A stretch of 29,712 nucleotides of DNA from the NCBI GenBank assembly GCA_027076245.1, contig JALTKC010000587.1, positions 1 through 29,712 on the forward strand, read 5' to 3'. Source of the DNA: Gammaproteobacteria bacterium (GTDB lineage: Bacteria > Pseudomonadota > Gammaproteobacteria > GRL18). Of this stretch, positions 1-8,224 are shown piece after piece. Both the position numbers and the translations under genes were made by a program. Every line of letters begins with the position of its first letter. The first letter of the stretch is position 1. Below the pieces are notes generated by a model that had not been told where the DNA came from, made no database searches, and saw only the letters and a program-made list of their open reading frames with translations.

Positions 1-169
1 GGCTTATCCCAAAATTGCTGGTCAAAATGCTGAATATCTGTATAACCAGATTAAGGATATTCAATCCGGTAAACGTAATAACGGTATGACAGCAGCCATG
101 AAAGGCATTACTCACATGACTACCGATGAAGAAAAGAAAGCAATTGCTGAATGGCTCTCTACTCAGTAA
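1..169 (+). CDS. C-terminal end of a cytochrome c domain (partial, 5' end outside window)
   Basis: The frame is open from base 2 to a TAA at 167-169 and gives 55 residues. It contains AYPKIAGQ, then YLYNQIKDIQSGKR, and ends EWLSTQ. The P-x-[IL]-AGQ stretch followed by an amphipathic YxxxQ helix and a short C-terminal helix is typical of the distal half of class I cytochromes c of the c553/c4 type. The two other cytochromes in this window show the same PxLAGQ/PxIQGQ pattern. The haem CxxCH motif would lie upstream and is not visible. A methionine ligand could be one of those in the GMTAAMKGITHM region. It may be a stand-alone electron donor or the C-terminal cytochrome domain of a clade II NosZ; the window cannot separate these. 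A strong terminator follows, so this is the end of its transcription unit. Confidence 0.7.
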   Translation, partial: AYPKIAGQNAEYLYNQIKDIQSGKRNNGMTAAMKGITHMTTDEEKKAIAEWLSTQ

Positions 170-182
170 TATCTGAGTTTGT

Positions 183-241
183 ATCAGGAATAGAAGCAAT
201 AATTACCCTGTAAAAATTGTGTCTATTCCTGATTGATTTTC
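183..241 (+). terminator. Rho-independent terminator after the upstream cytochrome gene
   Basis: A perfect 12-bp inverted repeat pairs ATCAGGAATAGA (183-194) with TCTATTCCTGAT (222-233). An inner CAAT/ATTG pairing (197-200/216-219) extends it, and TGATTTTCTT follows. It starts 14 bases after the stop codon, which insulates the next gene from upstream transcription. Confidence 0.75.
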
Positions 242-259
242 TTGGTTATTTGTTCCGAT

Positions 260-273
260 TTGATGTTTATCAA
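260..273 (+). promoter_or_regulatory. FNR/Anr/Dnr-type binding site
   Basis: TTGATGTTTATCAA matches the FNR-family consensus TTGAT-N4-ATCAA at all ten defined positions. The CATAAT at 299-304 is a plausible -10 element, about 35 bases from the centre of the box, which is close to class II FNR activation geometry but about 3 bases longer than usual. The next gene starts at 365 with an AAGGGAG ribosome site at 348-354. The site implies induction under low oxygen (FNR/Anr) or by NO (Dnr/NnrR-type). Sequence alone cannot tell which family member binds. Confidence 0.8.
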
Positions 274-364
274 GGTCAATAATTATTTGATATGGCATCA
301 TAATCAAATCTTGAAAATCTTGATTCCAAGAATTTGTTTAATATTTTAAGGGAGTTTACCTGAA

Positions 365-1105
365 ATGAAATTAAAATCAGCAATTAGTGTGCTGGCCTTA
401 GCGTCAACATTAGCTGTGAGCAGTTTTGCACTGGCATCTGAGCAGTCCGATGAGCATGCCAAGAAACTGGGCTGGAATAAAGGCGGCGGTGAGCAGGATG
501 CGGCTTTACACCTGACACCTGATCTGGAAAATGGCCTGGATGTCTATGAAGTTTGTTCTGCCTGTCACCTGCCCGAAGGTTGGGGTACCAAAGACGGTAC
601 ATTCCCTCAGTTAGCCGGTCAGCACCGTAAGGTACTGATTAAGCAGTTAGCTGATATCCGTGCGTTAAACCGTGACAACCCTACCATGTATCCATTTGCC
701 TTACCTGAGTCTATTGGTGACGAACAGGCCATTGCTGATGTTACCGCCTATATTCAGAAATTAAAAATGAATCCGGACAATGGTAAAGGACCGGCAACAG
801 CCGATCTGGCCAAAGGTAAGCAGTTGTTTCATGATAACTGTGTAAAATGCCATGGAGAAAAAGGTGAAGGAGATGAAGAAAAATATTACCCAAGAATCCA
901 GGGACAGCACTACAAATATATGCTGAGACAGTTTGAATGGATTAGGGACGGTAAACGTCGTAATGCCAATCCAGATATGGTTGAGCAGATCAAGAACTTC
1001 ACTGATGAAGATATGGTGAATGTAATCAGCTATGCTGCCAGTATACCAGTTCCCAAAGAAGACCTGGCACCTTCCAAAGACTGGAGAAATCCAGACTTTG
1101 ATTAA
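365..1105 (+). CDS. Periplasmic diheme c-type cytochrome (c4-like), nos-associated
   Basis: 246 residues. An N-terminal Sec signal peptide ends near ALA-S at about residue 25. Two haem-binding motifs follow, CSACH (64-68) and CVKCH (159-163), each in a class I cytochrome fold with PQLAGQ (81-86) or PRIQGQ after the haem site. This duplicated layout is typical of cytochrome c4. M108 in the NPTMYP stretch is a candidate axial ligand of the first haem. The gene has its own FNR-type promoter element and its own terminator, so it is probably expressed alone under denitrifying or low-oxygen conditions. By position next to nosB it is likely an electron carrier to N2O reductase, in the role NosC1/NosC2 play in Wolinella. 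That is inferred from neighbourhood, and other terminal acceptors are possible. Confidence 0.85.
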   Translation: MKLKSAISVLALASTLAVSSFALASEQSDEHAKKLGWNKGGGEQDAALHLTPDLENGLDVYEVCSACHLPEGWGTKDGTFPQLAGQHRKVLIKQLADIRALNRDNPTMYPFALPESIGDEQAIADVTAYIQKLKMNPDNGKGPATADLAKGKQLFHDNCVKCHGEKGEGDEEKYYPRIQGQHYKYMLRQFEWIRDGKRRNANPDMVEQIKNFTDEDMVNVISYAASIPVPKEDLAPSKDWRNPDFD

Positions 1106-1169
1106 AGTATAACTATAACTTAATCACATCTCTAATGTTTTAAGTTATAGATAATAAGTTTTACTCTTT

Positions 1170-1204
1170 AGCCCTTATATTCTTATGAATATAAGGGCTT
1201 TTTG
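1170..1204 (+). terminator. Rho-independent terminator
   Basis: A perfect 13-bp stem pairs AGCCCTTATATTC (1170-1182) with GAATATAAGGGCT (1187-1199) around a TTAT loop and runs into TTTTT. It lies about 65 bases after the cytochrome stop codon and separates that gene from nosB. Confidence 0.85.
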
Positions 1205-1339
1205 GGTAAAAAAATAAAATTCTATTAACAGTTAAGTCAGGAAAATCCTGATAAGTAGTTTTGCCGACATATTTATTTGACGTGTATTGGTCAGTGTCTG
1301 GGGTAGTCACTGCTGATGTAATATAAAGGATCATCTCCA

Positions 1340-2527
1340 ATGAAAGATGCAAAACGTTCAACCATTATTGCCTCATTATCAATTGCTTCTGTGCTTTTGA
1401 TGATTGTTATTTATTTTGTGCCTATCTGGTGGGTAGCTTTGACGGCTCCCAATTATCCGGAGGCCGCTTTTCCTGATGGCGTTCGAATTAATTTCCATAT
1501 GAATGGGGTTTTTAACGGCTGTTCTTTAGTGGTTAAAGATGAAATTTCAGAAAAAGAAGCCCTGGATTGTGTGCATGAAATGGACACCATTAACCATTAT
1601 GTCGGTATGTACCCTATTGCCGCCGGTGGACCTATTGAGCGCGGTTTTTCCCCGTTTTTAATTACCCTGCTGATTATTATGGTTATAGGCTTTGCTATCT
1701 CCAATCCGAAAAAACGACGTATATTTCTTATCGTGGCTTTTGCAGGTAATGCCGCCTGGATGACCATGACTATTTATATGCCGGGGGGGATAAAATATGA
1801 GAGCGAGGGCTATCTTTATGCCCTGATGAATCAGCTGGATCAGGATGCAAATGATAAGACTCTGGGAGAAGATATTAAACTTGCCGATACTTCTAAAGCC
1901 TTAAAACAGCTTAAAGCATCCCTGGAAGGAAAAGAATACCAGGAAGATACTGCAGCTCAGCAGACAGAAAAAGCCGCTGAAAAAGCCGTTCCAATGGATG
2001 AAAAGACCCGCCTGATCCGTGAACTTAAAAGCACCTATGAAAATGATCTCAGTAATGGTCGTGTATCAGAACCCTGGAAAGGCAATGCTTACCAGTTAAT
2101 GGCCTGGCATTATGGCAAGGTACTGGGACGTTATTTTAATAACCAGGATGAGATCCGTCCTATGGTTAAAAATCTGAGACTGGCGACTAATGTCGTCTAT
2201 GTGGGCTTATTGGGTGCCATGTTATTATTGATTGTGGCTGGAACACGGCCTAAAAATAATATCATATACTGGTTAATGATACTGGTCCCCATGGCTCTGC
2301 CGGTGTTTTTTGTTATTGATTATTCGGCCTGGCTCTGGTGGTATGGTCATACACTGAACTCCATGGGGGCTTTTGCTGTCAAACCTTTTATGCCGACAGT
2401 TTTTGGTGAAGGTAAAGTTGCGCAATTTGCTACTTTTTCATACCCAAGCATCGGTTTTGGCTTAATGATGCTCAATTCAATTTTACTGGCAGCTATTGCT
2501 TTAATGCGTCGTAAAGAATCTTTATAA
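1340..2527 (+). CDS. nosB: NosB-like integral membrane protein of clade II nos clusters
   Basis: 395 residues with about six hydrophobic segments (roughly 8-30, 103-122, 127-145, 283-301, 307-335 and 369-389). MDTINHYVGM at 81-90, just before the second membrane segment, matches the INHYxGM-type motif I associate with NosB homologues. NosB is a membrane protein found only with clade II (atypical) NosZ systems and needed for N2O respiration in Wolinella; its biochemical role is not settled. A soluble, charge-rich loop occupies about 150-280, with a Lys/Glu/Ala-rich, coiled-coil-prone stretch at 190-235. The start is supported by AAAGGA about ten bases upstream. A terminator directly follows the stop, so the gene looks monocistronic. 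The assignment rests on topology, the motif and its place before nosD. Confidence 0.75.
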   Translation: MKDAKRSTIIASLSIASVLLMIVIYFVPIWWVALTAPNYPEAAFPDGVRINFHMNGVFNGCSLVVKDEISEKEALDCVHEMDTINHYVGMYPIAAGGPIERGFSPFLITLLIIMVIGFAISNPKKRRIFLIVAFAGNAAWMTMTIYMPGGIKYESEGYLYALMNQLDQDANDKTLGEDIKLADTSKALKQLKASLEGKEYQEDTAAQQTEKAAEKAVPMDEKTRLIRELKSTYENDLSNGRVSEPWKGNAYQLMAWHYGKVLGRYFNNQDEIRPMVKNLRLATNVVYVGLLGAMLLLIVAGTRPKNNIIYWLMILVPMALPVFFVIDYSAWLWWYGHTLNSMGAFAVKPFMPTVFGEGKVAQFATFSYPSIGFGLMMLNSILLAAIALMRRKESL

Positions 2528-2547
2528 TTGTTCTTTGACAATAAGTA

Positions 2548-2584
2548 AAAGCTCTGAGCATTATTATTGTTCAGGGCTTTTTCT
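2548..2584 (+). terminator. Rho-independent terminator after nosB
   Basis: AAAGCTCTGAGCA (2548-2560) pairs with TGTTCAGGGCTTT (2568-2580), allowing G-U pairs, around a seven-base loop, and TTCT follows a run of T. It lies about 20 bases after the nosB stop, so nosD onward needs its own promoter or read-through. Confidence 0.75.
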
Positions 2585-2585
2585 G

Positions 2586-2630
2586 GCTCAAGGCTGATAC
2601 TTGCTCAAGGCTGATACTTGCTCAAGGCTG
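2586..2630 (+). repeat. 17-bp direct tandem repeat, 2.6 copies
   Basis: The unit GCTCAAGGCTGATACTT occurs at 2586-2602 and 2603-2619 without a mismatch, and its first 11 bases recur at 2620-2630. The array sits between the nosB terminator and the nosD start. A -10-like TATAAG follows at 2651-2656, so the array overlaps where a -35 region or an activator site would be. Confidence 0.95.
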
Positions 2631-2668
2631 TAAAGTTACTTAACATTTTATATAAGATTTATTAAACG

Positions 2669-4048
2669 ATGATGTATCGCGTGCTTTTTATTTCATTATT
2701 TCTTTTATCGTCGGCCATTTTTGCATCGATGCCTACAGATAAAGGGGATCAGACCAACCCATCATATCCTCCCTTACAGCCTCTTATTGATAAATTAAAC
2801 AAAGGTGATGTTCTGGTTATACCTCCAGGTACTTATGCCGGACCAGTGACTGTAGAGCAGCCTGTAACACTTGATGGGCAGGGTAAAGTTACTATTGATG
2901 CCGGTGGTAAAGGCTCTGTTATTTATTTAAAGACCAATGGCGCGGTGATTAAAAATCTCCATTTGACTAATTCCGGAGCACACCATAACGATCTGGATTC
3001 CGGTGTTCAGGTGCGTGGTGATTTTAATGTGATTAAGGATAATATTATTGATAATTGTCTTTTCGGTATTGATTTACAGAAATCCAGAAATAATGTGGTT
3101 AAACGTAATACCATTTCTTCAAAAGATGAAGAATTAGGCATGAGAGGAGATTCCATTCGTCTGTGGTACAGTTTTGATAACAAGATCACCGATAACGTAA
3201 TGAATGACGTGCGTGATATGGTGGTCTGGTATTCAAAAAATAATATTATTCACCATAATATCAGTCATCGAGGACGTTATGCCCTGCACTTTATGTATTC
3301 GCAGTATAATGATGTGCAATACAATGAATATTATAATAATTCTGTTGGCATATTTTTAATGTACAGTGATGGTGTGGTCATAAAAAATAATATTGTTTCC
3401 CATGCAACCGGCCCATCAGGTGTTGGGATTGGTTTTAAGGAAACCTCAGATATTACGGTTGAAAATAACCAGGTACTATTCAGTTCTACCGGTTTGTCTA
3501 TAGATGTATCACCCTATCAGCCAGATACTACCAACTATTTTACAAAAAACCTTATAGCCTTTAACGGTATAGGTGTTCGTTTCCTGGCTGACTGGAAAAA
3601 TAATATTTTTAAAAATAATTATTTTAAAGCCAATATCACTCAGGTTGTTGTTTCCGGTGGTAAGACGGCGAATCGAAATGAATGGGATGGTAATTACTGG
3701 GATGACTACGAAGGTTTTGATGAAGACAGAAATGGTATTGGTGATACACCGCATGAAATTTATGCTTATTCCGATAAACTCTGGCAGGATGTAGAAGGGG
3801 CACAGTTTTATAAAGGCTCTGCGGTTCTTGAATTAATTGACTTTCTGGAAAGACTGGCACCATTCAGTGAACCGGATTTAATTCTCAGAGACACCATCCC
3901 CATAATGAATGTCAGCGCACTGGATGCGGAAGAAAAAGAGACTGAAGATAAAATCAGCCAGGATAAAGAAGCTAAGCAGAACAGTAACAGTAATGAAACC
4001 GAGCTCGAAAAACGTTTGAAAGGGTACTTACATGACTCAAGCTACTAA
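2669..4048 (+). CDS. nosD: NosD, periplasmic beta-helix protein for NosZ copper-site maturation
   Basis: 459 residues. A signal peptide covers about 1-19. From about 60 to 335 there are repeated short beta strands with NNI/NxI turns typical of the right-handed parallel beta-helix (CASH/PbH1 repeats) of NosD. The NosD hallmark NYWDDYEGFDEDRNGIGD lies at 342-359. NosD is the periplasmic partner of the NosFY ABC transporter and is needed to assemble the CuZ copper-sulfide cluster of N2O reductase. After the helix comes an acidic, Glu/Lys/Asn-rich tail (about 405-459) that looks disordered. An ATG pair at 2669 and 2672 offers two starts with no clear ribosome site, so either may be used. The 3' end overlaps nosG by 17 bases, which suggests translational coupling. 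Confidence 0.93.
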   Translation: MMYRVLFISLFLLSSAIFASMPTDKGDQTNPSYPPLQPLIDKLNKGDVLVIPPGTYAGPVTVEQPVTLDGQGKVTIDAGGKGSVIYLKTNGAVIKNLHLTNSGAHHNDLDSGVQVRGDFNVIKDNIIDNCLFGIDLQKSRNNVVKRNTISSKDEELGMRGDSIRLWYSFDNKITDNVMNDVRDMVVWYSKNNIIHHNISHRGRYALHFMYSQYNDVQYNEYYNNSVGIFLMYSDGVVIKNNIVSHATGPSGVGIGFKETSDITVENNQVLFSSTGLSIDVSPYQPDTTNYFTKNLIAFNGIGVRFLADWKNNIFKNNYFKANITQVVVSGGKTANRNEWDGNYWDDYEGFDEDRNGIGDTPHEIYAYSDKLWQDVEGAQFYKGSAVLELIDFLERLAPFSEPDLILRDTIPIMNVSALDAEEKETEDKISQDKEAKQNSNSNETELEKRLKGYLHDSSY

Positions 4049-4952
4049 TCATAAAGCAGAACAAAACAAAACGAGCAGGAAACCGACAAAAAATAAAAAC
4101 ATTAAACGCGGTCCGGGCAAACGAGCCCAGGAAGCCAGGCGCCAGTTTTTGCGCTCAGTGGCTCTGACTGTAGGTGTAACCAGTGTTTCTCTGGCCGGTT
4201 TTATTCCACTTAAAGGCCATGCCGATACACGTCTGAAAATGCGTCCACCAGGGGCTTTGTCAGAAAAAGATTTTCTGGCCTCCTGTATTAAATGCGGTCA
4301 GTGTGTGCAGGTTTGTCCTGTTAATGCCATTAAACTGGATGATATTGATACCGGATTTGGATTGGGTACTCCCTATATCGCGGCTCGTGATCAGGCCTGT
4401 GATTTTTCCTGTGATGGTCTGCAATGTGTACTGGCCTGTCCAACAGGCTCATTGACCCATGCACTGGATTATCCCAAGGATACCCGTATGGGGTTTGCTA
4501 AACTGGACAAACCCAAAATCTGTCTAGCTGTTGCGGGCAAAGGTTTTAAGGGTATAGCGCGTGGGCCGGATTATGACGGGGTTCTGCGTTATGAAGATAT
4601 AGATCGCTGGAATCCAATACCACTTAAGGAGCATCCTTATGATGTGGAAATCTGTGATCTGTGTGTTCAGGCCTGTCCGATTGAACAACGCTACAATCAG
4701 TGTCAGGAAGGTAATTATCCTTCCGGTGATAAAAATCAGTGTCCTCCCAAACGGGCCATCGGTCTGGAATTAATTGAAGAAAAAAATGGTGTCAGGCATA
4801 TGAAGCCGGTTGTCTATGACGGCTGTGTCGGCTGCGGGGTGTGTGAAATGATCTGCCCGACCGAACAGGCGGCCATTGTTATTGATTACAATGAAGTAAC
4901 CAAAATGCCCCTGAGTCCTGAATACCTTAAGAAAAGCGAGGGACACTCATGA
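4032..4952 (+). CDS. nosG: NosG, NapG-like periplasmic polyferredoxin
   Basis: 306 residues. The N terminus has a lysine-rich stretch, then a twin-arginine signal RRQFLR (36-41) and a hydrophobic segment (42-60), so it is probably exported folded by Tat. Four [4Fe-4S] cluster motifs are visible: C85/C88/C91/C95, C123/C127/C132/C136, C208/C211/C215 with a fourth ligand further on (C224 is a candidate), and C265/C268/C271/C275. This is the NapG/NosG layout. NosG works with NosH to pass menaquinol electrons to periplasmic cytochromes for NosZ in clade II systems, in place of NosR. It overlaps nosD by 17 bases and nosH by 4 (ATGA). The cluster lacks the nosC1 and nosC2 genes that lie between nosG and nosH in Wolinella. 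Confidence 0.9.
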   Translation: MTQATNHKAEQNKTSRKPTKNKNIKRGPGKRAQEARRQFLRSVALTVGVTSVSLAGFIPLKGHADTRLKMRPPGALSEKDFLASCIKCGQCVQVCPVNAIKLDDIDTGFGLGTPYIAARDQACDFSCDGLQCVLACPTGSLTHALDYPKDTRMGFAKLDKPKICLAVAGKGFKGIARGPDYDGVLRYEDIDRWNPIPLKEHPYDVEICDLCVQACPIEQRYNQCQEGNYPSGDKNQCPPKRAIGLELIEEKNGVRHMKPVVYDGCVGCGVCEMICPTEQAAIVIDYNEVTKMPLSPEYLKKSEGHS

Positions 4953-5977
4953 ACCGTTCTCTTGAATCATTATTGCAATTACTGGGGCGTGCACCTCGTA
5001 AACCTAAAAAAGATGAGCTTTCTCCTGAAGTACAGAAAATCTACTTCTATAAAAAAGGTGAAAAAGTCACCAAGGCTCAGCTGGAAGCTCTGCACGATGA
5101 ACATCACAAAAATGCCAAAAACAAGTGGCGTAAGCGTCGCTGGCTGACATTAATTGCCGTGAATTTACTATTTGTGGTGTCTTATTATTTTGATATTCAG
5201 TTACTGGAAGGCGCATTAACGGCTTCGCGTTTTATGGGCTTTCATATGGCGGATTTAAATTCAGCCTTACAGGTTATGCTGGCGCATAAACAGGTATTAA
5301 TTAACCTGATGATAGGTATTATCACCATCTTTATTCTCTGGTTTATTTTAGGTGGCAGAACCTTCTGCTCATGGGTCTGTCCCTATCATCTGCTGGCTGA
5401 ATGGGCAGAAAAACTGCACCTGTGGCTGGCTGCCAGAGGGCTGGCTAAAAACTATACCTTTCATCGTGGAGTCAGAACGGTTTTTTATATTATATTTATT
5501 CTGCTGGCCGTGTTAACCGGTTATACCGTTTACGAATTTATTTCCCCCACTGGTATCCTGAGCCGCGCCTTAATTTACGGCCCGACACTGGCTCTGGCGT
5601 GGGTTGCGTTTCTACTGTTATTTGAAATTTTCCTGTCCCGTCGTGCCTGGTGTCGATATGTCTGTCCTATTGGTATCACGTACGGCCTGGTAGGGGTATT
5701 TTCACCAGTACGTGTGACCTATGATATGACCGACTGTAAACATGAAGGAGACTGCCGTAATGTCTGTCTGGTACCCCATGTACTGGATGTGACCATTAAA
5801 AACCGCAGTACGGATGTAGAAATCGGTATCGGTGCTGACTGCACCCGCTGCGGTCTGTGTGTCGATGCCTGCCCGACCAATTCACTGAATTTTGAATTCA
5901 AGGGACTGACCCATAAGCCTTCCAAACCGGAAGTGGAACGTTCACTGATGCCTGAGAAGAAAGAAGAACAATCCTGA
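4949..5977 (+). CDS. nosH: NosH, NapH-like membrane quinol dehydrogenase subunit
   Basis: 342 residues. A basic cytoplasmic N terminus of about 64 residues precedes membrane segments near 65-81, 114-135, 174-195 and 210-229. Two CxxxCP motifs follow membrane helices, CSWVCP (140-145) and CRYVCP (235-240), as in NapH and NosR. Cytoplasmic cluster motifs follow at C263/C269/C273 and C298/C301/C304/C308, the last a complete ferredoxin-type CxxCxxCxxxCP. The protein should oxidise quinol and hand electrons to NosG. The first of the two C-terminal clusters is an irregular CKHEGDC spacing, as often seen in NapH-like proteins. The start overlaps nosG by four bases, and the TGA stop overlaps the nosF ATG by one base. 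Confidence 0.9.
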   Translation: MNRSLESLLQLLGRAPRKPKKDELSPEVQKIYFYKKGEKVTKAQLEALHDEHHKNAKNKWRKRRWLTLIAVNLLFVVSYYFDIQLLEGALTASRFMGFHMADLNSALQVMLAHKQVLINLMIGIITIFILWFILGGRTFCSWVCPYHLLAEWAEKLHLWLAARGLAKNYTFHRGVRTVFYIIFILLAVLTGYTVYEFISPTGILSRALIYGPTLALAWVAFLLLFEIFLSRRAWCRYVCPIGITYGLVGVFSPVRVTYDMTDCKHEGDCRNVCLVPHVLDVTIKNRSTDVEIGIGADCTRCGLCVDACPTNSLNFEFKGLTHKPSKPEVERSLMPEKKEEQS

Positions 5978-6849
5978 TGATACGATTTAATAATGTAAAA
6001 AAGACCTTTCGACGTACTGAAGTGCTTAAAGGTCTGGATCTTGAAATAACTACTGGTGACCGAATTGCCCTGGTGGGCTCAAACGGGGCAGGTAAAACCA
6101 CCATGATCCGCTGCCTTCTGGGTGAATACACCTGTGAAGGTACCGTTCTGGTCAATGGTCATAATCCGCGTACAGAACGTCAGCTGGTATTAAAAGATAT
6201 AGGTTTTGTACCGCAGTTACCGCCGCCTTTAAAAATGCCCGTGGGGCAGCTTATTCATTTTTCAGCCAGCCTGTGTGAATCCGATCCCCAGGCAATGATA
6301 AATGTGGCGGAACGACTGGGTCTGGATTTTGAACAGTTAAAATCTCGTCCTTTTGTTAAACTCTCCGGCGGACAGAAGCAGAAACTGCTGATCAGTATAG
6401 CGCTTGGACGTTCAGCTAAAATTTTAATTCTGGATGAACCGGCCGCTAATCTTGACCCCGATGCCCGGCATATTTTCTTTCAGCTGCTGGCAGAAAAGAA
6501 AGATGAAGCGGTAATGTTAATTTCCAGTCACCGGCTGGATGAAGTGGCTTCTCTGGTAAACCGGGTCATAGAAATGGATCAGGGCCGAGTGATTCTGGAT
6601 GATCGGGTGGAAGATGAAGTGGATCTCGACAGTGTGCTGAAAACAGAAATTACTATTAAACGAGTAGATGAAGCCTTTTCCAAAGCCATTAAACTGTGGA
6701 ACTTTGAAACGGCTGAGAATGCACAGGATGCCGGGCAGGTCTGGCATGGAACCGTGGCAGGCCCGGATCGCCTGCGTTTCCTGGGTGTGCTTTCCCGCTA
6801 TGCGGCTATTTTAAAAGACATTCATATGGAAGAGCGTAAAAATGCGTAG
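5977..6849 (+). CDS. nosF: NosF, ABC transporter ATPase
   Basis: 290 residues with a complete ABC ATPase core: Walker A GSNGAGKT (34-41), Q-loop VPQ with Q80, signature LSGGQ (129-133), Walker B ILILDEP with catalytic E154, and the switch histidine H185 in SSHRLDEV. About 90 residues after the core form the accessory domain expected for NosF. NosF drives NosY, and the NosDFY complex supplies what is needed for CuZ assembly, probably a sulfur species or help with copper loading from NosL. The start overlaps the nosH stop by one base. The gene overlaps the next coding region by eight bases, and that next gene is nosL rather than nosY. Confidence 0.92.
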   Translation: MIRFNNVKKTFRRTEVLKGLDLEITTGDRIALVGSNGAGKTTMIRCLLGEYTCEGTVLVNGHNPRTERQLVLKDIGFVPQLPPPLKMPVGQLIHFSASLCESDPQAMINVAERLGLDFEQLKSRPFVKLSGGQKQKLLISIALGRSAKILILDEPAANLDPDARHIFFQLLAEKKDEAVMLISSHRLDEVASLVNRVIEMDQGRVILDDRVEDEVDLDSVLKTEITIKRVDEAFSKAIKLWNFETAENAQDAGQVWHGTVAGPDRLRFLGVLSRYAAILKDIHMEERKNA

Positions 6850-7318
6850 ATTGACTTATTTGATTGTTATTTTTGCATCGGTACTGGTTTTACTGACCGG
6901 TTGCGGTAATGATAACCCGACGGGTCCCATTGATGTTAAGTGGGACAGAGATGCCTGTACTCGCTGCCAGATGATGCTCAGTGATCATAATTTTTCTGCC
7001 CAGGTTCGGGTGTTTCCCGAGGGTAAACGTTCCAAAGTCTATAAGTTTGATGATATGGGGTGTGCCGTTTTGTGGCTTGAAGAACAGCCCTATAAAAATG
7101 ACCCTAAAACTGAAATCTGGGTGAATGACTATAAAACTCAGGAATGGATAGATGCCAGAAAAGCCTGGTTTGTTAAAGGTGAAATTTCACCTATGGGTTA
7201 TGGACTGGGCGCAGAAAAGGAAAAAACCGAAGGCGCATTAAATTATGAGCAGGCCGTTAAGCATATTGAAGAAGTAGAAAAGAAACTCAATATCCATGGC
7301 GGTAATCTCAATCATTAA
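6842..7318 (+). CDS. nosL: NosL, outer-membrane copper-chaperone lipoprotein
   Basis: 158 residues. A lipoprotein signal peptide ends in the lipobox LLTG-C21. CTRCQM (39-44) corresponds to the CxxCGM copper-binding motif of NosL with Gln in place of Gly. FDDMGCAVLW (70-79) and SPMGYGLGA further on match the conserved NosL core, where Pseudomonas has a GAMGASLA segment. NosL binds Cu(I) and delivers it to NosD/NosZ in the periplasm. The start lies inside nosF with GGAAGAG about six bases upstream, so translation is coupled. Its place between nosF and nosY is unusual; in most clusters nosL follows nosY. Confidence 0.87.
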   Translation: MRRLTYLIVIFASVLVLLTGCGNDNPTGPIDVKWDRDACTRCQMMLSDHNFSAQVRVFPEGKRSKVYKFDDMGCAVLWLEEQPYKNDPKTEIWVNDYKTQEWIDARKAWFVKGEISPMGYGLGAEKEKTEGALNYEQAVKHIEEVEKKLNIHGGNLNH

Positions 7319-7357
7319 TTAATTTTGTATAAATTATTAAACACAAGTGAAAATTAA

Positions 7358-8185
7358 ATGAGACATTTATGGTTAACAGCCTGGGCTGATATTATCGAAT
7401 CGCTCAGGGCAAAATGGTTTATCGTGTACAGCGGTGTGTTCGGCGGTATTGTGGTGCTGCTGTTTGTCTTTGGTATAACAGAAAGCCGTATTATGGGCTT
7501 TACCGGCCTTACGCGCTTGTTAATTACCTATATTCAGCTAACCATAGCTATTTTGCCAGTGTTTGTATTGATTACCACGGTGCGTTCTGTTGCCGGGGAC
7601 AGAGAGGCCGGAGTATTTGAATACCTGCTGTCTCTGCCAATTTCACTTTCAGCCTGGTTCTGGGGGCGTTTTCTGGGGCGTTTTATTGTGGTCTTTCTGC
7701 CGGTATTCCTGGCTATGATAGGCGCTGTTATCTGGACTGCCATTAAGGGTGCAGATATTCCCTGGGGGCTGTTTGCCAGCTATACCGGCCTGCTGCTGGC
7801 AGTGGCCTGGTGTTTTCTGGGTATCGGTATGCTGATCTCCACACTGGCCCGTTCCGCAGATATCGCTCAGGGACTTGCCTTTGTGGTCTGGCTTACCCTG
7901 TTATTATTCCTGGATCTGATCCTGCTGGGCATTATGATCCGCGAAGGTCTGCCTTCAGAAACAGCGGTAGCCATTTCCCTGATTAATCCATTGCAGGTAT
8001 TCAGAACCGCTGCCATGGTTTTATTTGATCCTCAACTGGTTATTTTAGGCCCGTCTGCCTATGTTATTCTGGATAATTTCTCCGAGGCCGGTTATATACT
8101 CTGGGCCATTGCCTATCCTGTATTATTAGGCACCTTATGCGCCTCCATCGGCTACTATCTGTTTAAAAAGGGTGATTTGCCTTAA
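7358..8185 (+). CDS. nosY: NosY, ABC-2-type permease
   Basis: 275 residues, hydrophobic throughout, with about six membrane segments. Between the second and third is DREAGVFEYLLSLPIS (81-96), the coupling segment typical of ABC-2 permeases of the NosY type. INPLQVFR further on is also family-like. NosY is the membrane channel of the NosDFY maturation complex. The gap from nosL is 39 bases, AT-rich, with no terminator, so it is very likely on the same transcript. No strong ribosome site precedes the ATG. Confidence 0.9.
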   Translation: MRHLWLTAWADIIESLRAKWFIVYSGVFGGIVVLLFVFGITESRIMGFTGLTRLLITYIQLTIAILPVFVLITTVRSVAGDREAGVFEYLLSLPISLSAWFWGRFLGRFIVVFLPVFLAMIGAVIWTAIKGADIPWGLFASYTGLLLAVAWCFLGIGMLISTLARSADIAQGLAFVVWLTLLLFLDLILLGIMIREGLPSETAVAISLINPLQVFRTAAMVLFDPQLVILGPSAYVILDNFSEAGYILWAIAYPVLLGTLCASIGYYLFKKGDLP

Positions 8186-8224
8186 TTTTTTCGATTTAAC
8201 TGTATTAAAAAATGTCCATCTTTT

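Noticed and set aside
1113..1150. CTATAACTTA/TAAGTTATAG inverted repeat with an 18-base loop
   Set aside because: All A/T-rich, a weak stem with no U-run; the strong terminator at 1170-1204 explains the 3' end better.
1270..1300. Possible FNR box before nosB (TTGAC near 1278)
   Set aside because: Only one half-site is recognisable; there is no ATCAA partner at the right spacing.
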